Assembly (NCBI GenBank): GCA_003156615.1
Contig: PMHI01000383.1
Location: 26,715-32,352 of the forward strand
Length of the DNA stretch: 5,638 bases
Source of the DNA: Acidobacteriaceae bacterium
GTDB lineage: Bacteria; Acidobacteriota; Terriglobia; Terriglobales; SbA1
Direction: 5' to 3'
Below the pieces are notes generated by a model. It was given only the letters and a program-made list of their open reading frames with translations. It did not search any database and was not told the DNA's origin. The translations under genes were made by a program, and so were the position numbers. How positions within the stretch are numbered: the first letter of the stretch is position 1; each line of letters begins with the position of its first letter. This document shows, piece by piece, positions 4,421-5,638 of this stretch.

Positions 4421-5269
4421 ATGGCTTCTTCCGTCTGGTCTGGACACTTAACTTTCGGCCTCATCTCCATGCCGGTGCGCTTGTTTTCGGGGGCCCGCAG
4501 CAGCGGCATCTCTTTCAACATGCTGCATCGCACGGACAAAGTGCGGGTGAAGCAGCAATATATTTGTCCGCTCGAAAATGTGGTCGTCGATCGCAGCGAC
4601 ATCGTCAAAGGCTACGAGTTTCGCAAGGACGAATACATCATCATCGAGCCGGACGAGATCAAAAAGATCGAGCCGCAGACGGCCAAGACCATGGAGATTT
4701 TGGAGTTCGTCAAGGCCGGTGACGTCGATCCCGTGTATTTTGAGTCTTCGTATTACATGATGCCGGAAGAAGCCGGGCGGCGGCCTTACGCGCTCCTGAC
4801 CAAGGCTCTGGAGGAAAGCGAGTACGTGGCCATCGCCAAGATCACGATGCACAATCGCGAGTACACGGTGTTTCTGCGTCCGCACGAAGGCGGCCTGATG
4901 CTGCACACGATGTACTACGCCGAAGAAGTGAAGAAGGTCGAAGGCTTTGGCGCGCCCGACGTGGAGTTGAAAGAAGCTGAAGTGAAAGTGGCGCACCAGC
5001 TCATCGAAGCGCTGGCGGATGAATGGGATCCGGAGAAGTACAAAGACAGTTTCCAGGAGAATCTGAAGAAGCTGATTGAGACCAAGCTTGAGGGCGGGGA
5101 GGTCGCGGCGGTCGAGAAGCCTAAGAAGCTGGCTCCCGTCATAGACTTGATGGCTGCTCTCAAGCAGAGCCTGGCGCAGATGGAAGGCAAGAAAAAGCCC
5201 GCGGCCACCGCCGCCAAGTCAGAGGAGCCAACCGCCGCCGTGGGCGGCAAGTCGCGGCGCGGCCGGTAG
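4421..5269 (+). CDS. ku: Ku protein, DNA double-strand break end binding
   Basis: The 282-residue product is a bacterial Ku. It forms a homodimeric ring that threads onto broken DNA ends and recruits ligase LigD for non-homologous end joining. The characteristic N-terminus WSGHLTFGLISMPV is at residues 6-19, and the Ku core runs to about 190. VDPVYFESSYYMMPE (102-116), PYALLTKALEES (122-133) and ITMHNREYTVFLRPHEGGL (141-159) are typical core segments. DPEKYKDSFQENLKKLIE (203-220) and VIDLMAALKQSL (240-251) correspond to the conserved minimal C-terminus, which in other bacterial Ku proteins contacts LigD. A basic tail rich in Lys, Ala and Arg (257-282) resembles the extended C-terminus thought to aid DNA binding. 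The ATG has AGAGG (4411-4415) five bases upstream. No ligD is seen in the window, so the partner would be elsewhere. The gene is intact and appears to stand alone. Confidence 0.96.
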   Translation: MASSVWSGHLTFGLISMPVRLFSGARSSGISFNMLHRTDKVRVKQQYICPLENVVVDRSDIVKGYEFRKDEYIIIEPDEIKKIEPQTAKTMEILEFVKAGDVDPVYFESSYYMMPEEAGRRPYALLTKALEESEYVAIAKITMHNREYTVFLRPHEGGLMLHTMYYAEEVKKVEGFGAPDVELKEAEVKVAHQLIEALADEWDPEKYKDSFQENLKKLIETKLEGGEVAAVEKPKKLAPVIDLMAALKQSLAQMEGKKKPAATAAKSEEPTAAVGGKSRRGR

Positions 5270-5277
5270 AGCAAGAT

Positions 5278-5309
5278 CAGGGCTTAGCTCTGGGCCGGAA
5301 TGTTTTTTT
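5278..5309 (+). terminator. Weak possible terminator after ku
   Basis: CAGGGC (5278-5283) can pair with GCTCTG (5287-5292), with one G-U pair and a 3-base loop. A run of seven T (5303-5309) follows, but 10 bases downstream of the stem, farther than in a normal intrinsic terminator. Confidence 0.25.
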
Positions 5310-5443
5310 GTTAACTTCGAGAGCAGCGAATCTGTCTGCTTCCCACCCCGTGTCAGAAGATCTGCCCCACCAAGCGATTGCGACTTCTAATCCGTGCTTG
5401 GAGATCGTCCCTGACGTCTATTTTGGTATTGGCACGAGCGACA

Positions 5444-5626
5444 TCACGAGAAACGCCGGGATGCTTTCTGGCGATCTCGATTGTCCTTGCGTCGCATAAG
5501 GATTATGGGGTCGTATTCGACATAAAAAGAGAAGTCCAGGGAGTCAGGGAACAGCCGCTTGGATGGATTGAAGGCCCGTTTTTGGCGACGGGCCAGCGCC
5601 TCGATCTCACTTTCCTGGCAGATAAC
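5444..5626 (-). pseudogene. Unassigned open frame, possible gene remnant
   Basis: A 60-codon frame runs between a TGA at 5629-5627 and a TGA at 5446-5444. It has no usable start near its beginning; the only Met is at codon 44. Its composition is protein-like: an Arg/Lys-rich stretch (LARRQKRAFNPSKRLFPD, 11-28), then SFYVEYDPIILMRRKD (33-48). The missing start and the stop just upstream suggest a decayed C-terminal end, or chance. I recognise no family. Confidence 0.25.
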
Positions 5627-5638
5627 TCAAGTCAGGGC

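Larger units (their letters stand above)
5270..5638. other. Region downstream of ku without a clear gene
   Basis: No recognisable protein is encoded on the plus strand. A weak hairpin follows ku (5278-5292), and an unassigned minus-strand frame occupies 5444-5626. Confidence 0.5.

Noticed and set aside
4448..4996. 182-codon minus-strand frame inside ku
   Set aside because: It is antisense to a clear Ku core and is rich in His, Phe and Leu, as expected of a shadow frame.

Overview
The window is moderately GC-rich bacterial chromosomal DNA. My best guess is a soil-type member of the Acidobacteriota. This rests on overall impression only: a Ku gene without a neighbouring ligase, a secreted protein with an RAKKV-ITEDD stretch, a promoter pairing TTGACA with an extended -10, and degraded SDR genes. 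No single feature proves the phylum.

Layout from left to right. (1) The 5' part of a secreted protein of unknown function lies on the minus strand and runs off the left edge. (2) A 266-bp repeat (copy 1, 561-826) follows. It holds a hairpin built of 7-bp units and the last 28 codons of a dinB/yfiT-type gene. That fragment is joined in frame to the first 63 codons of a decayed SDR gene on the minus strand (to 1015). (3) A good promoter (1151-1180) precedes a two-gene unit on the plus strand, a histidine-phosphatase-family enzyme and a PAPS-type sulfotransferase, whose stop and start codons overlap as ATGA. (4) A second, different SDR remnant (2897-3211) lacks both ends and stops where repeat copy 2 begins (3213-3477). 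(5) Copy 2 contains the 3' end of an intact DinB/YfiT-like metal-binding protein gene on the minus strand (3391-3915). (6) About 500 bp without a convincing gene but with several inverted repeats leads to (7) an intact ku gene (4421-5269). (8) The last 369 bp hold only a weak possible terminator and an unassigned open frame on the minus strand.

The working genes are the phosphatase-sulfotransferase pair, the DinB/YfiT-like protein, Ku and probably the secreted protein. The two SDR pieces are pseudogenes.

The most interesting structure is the duplicated block. It combines the 3' end of dinB with a hairpin whose arms are runs of degenerate 7-bp units (TTTCnnG on one side, nnnGAAA on the other). 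Both copies adjoin truncated SDR genes. The SDR-dinB junction in copy 1 shows a short shared sequence (CTAGAG, with GGTAA next to it), as expected from illegitimate end joining. The presence of ku nearby is suggestive only.
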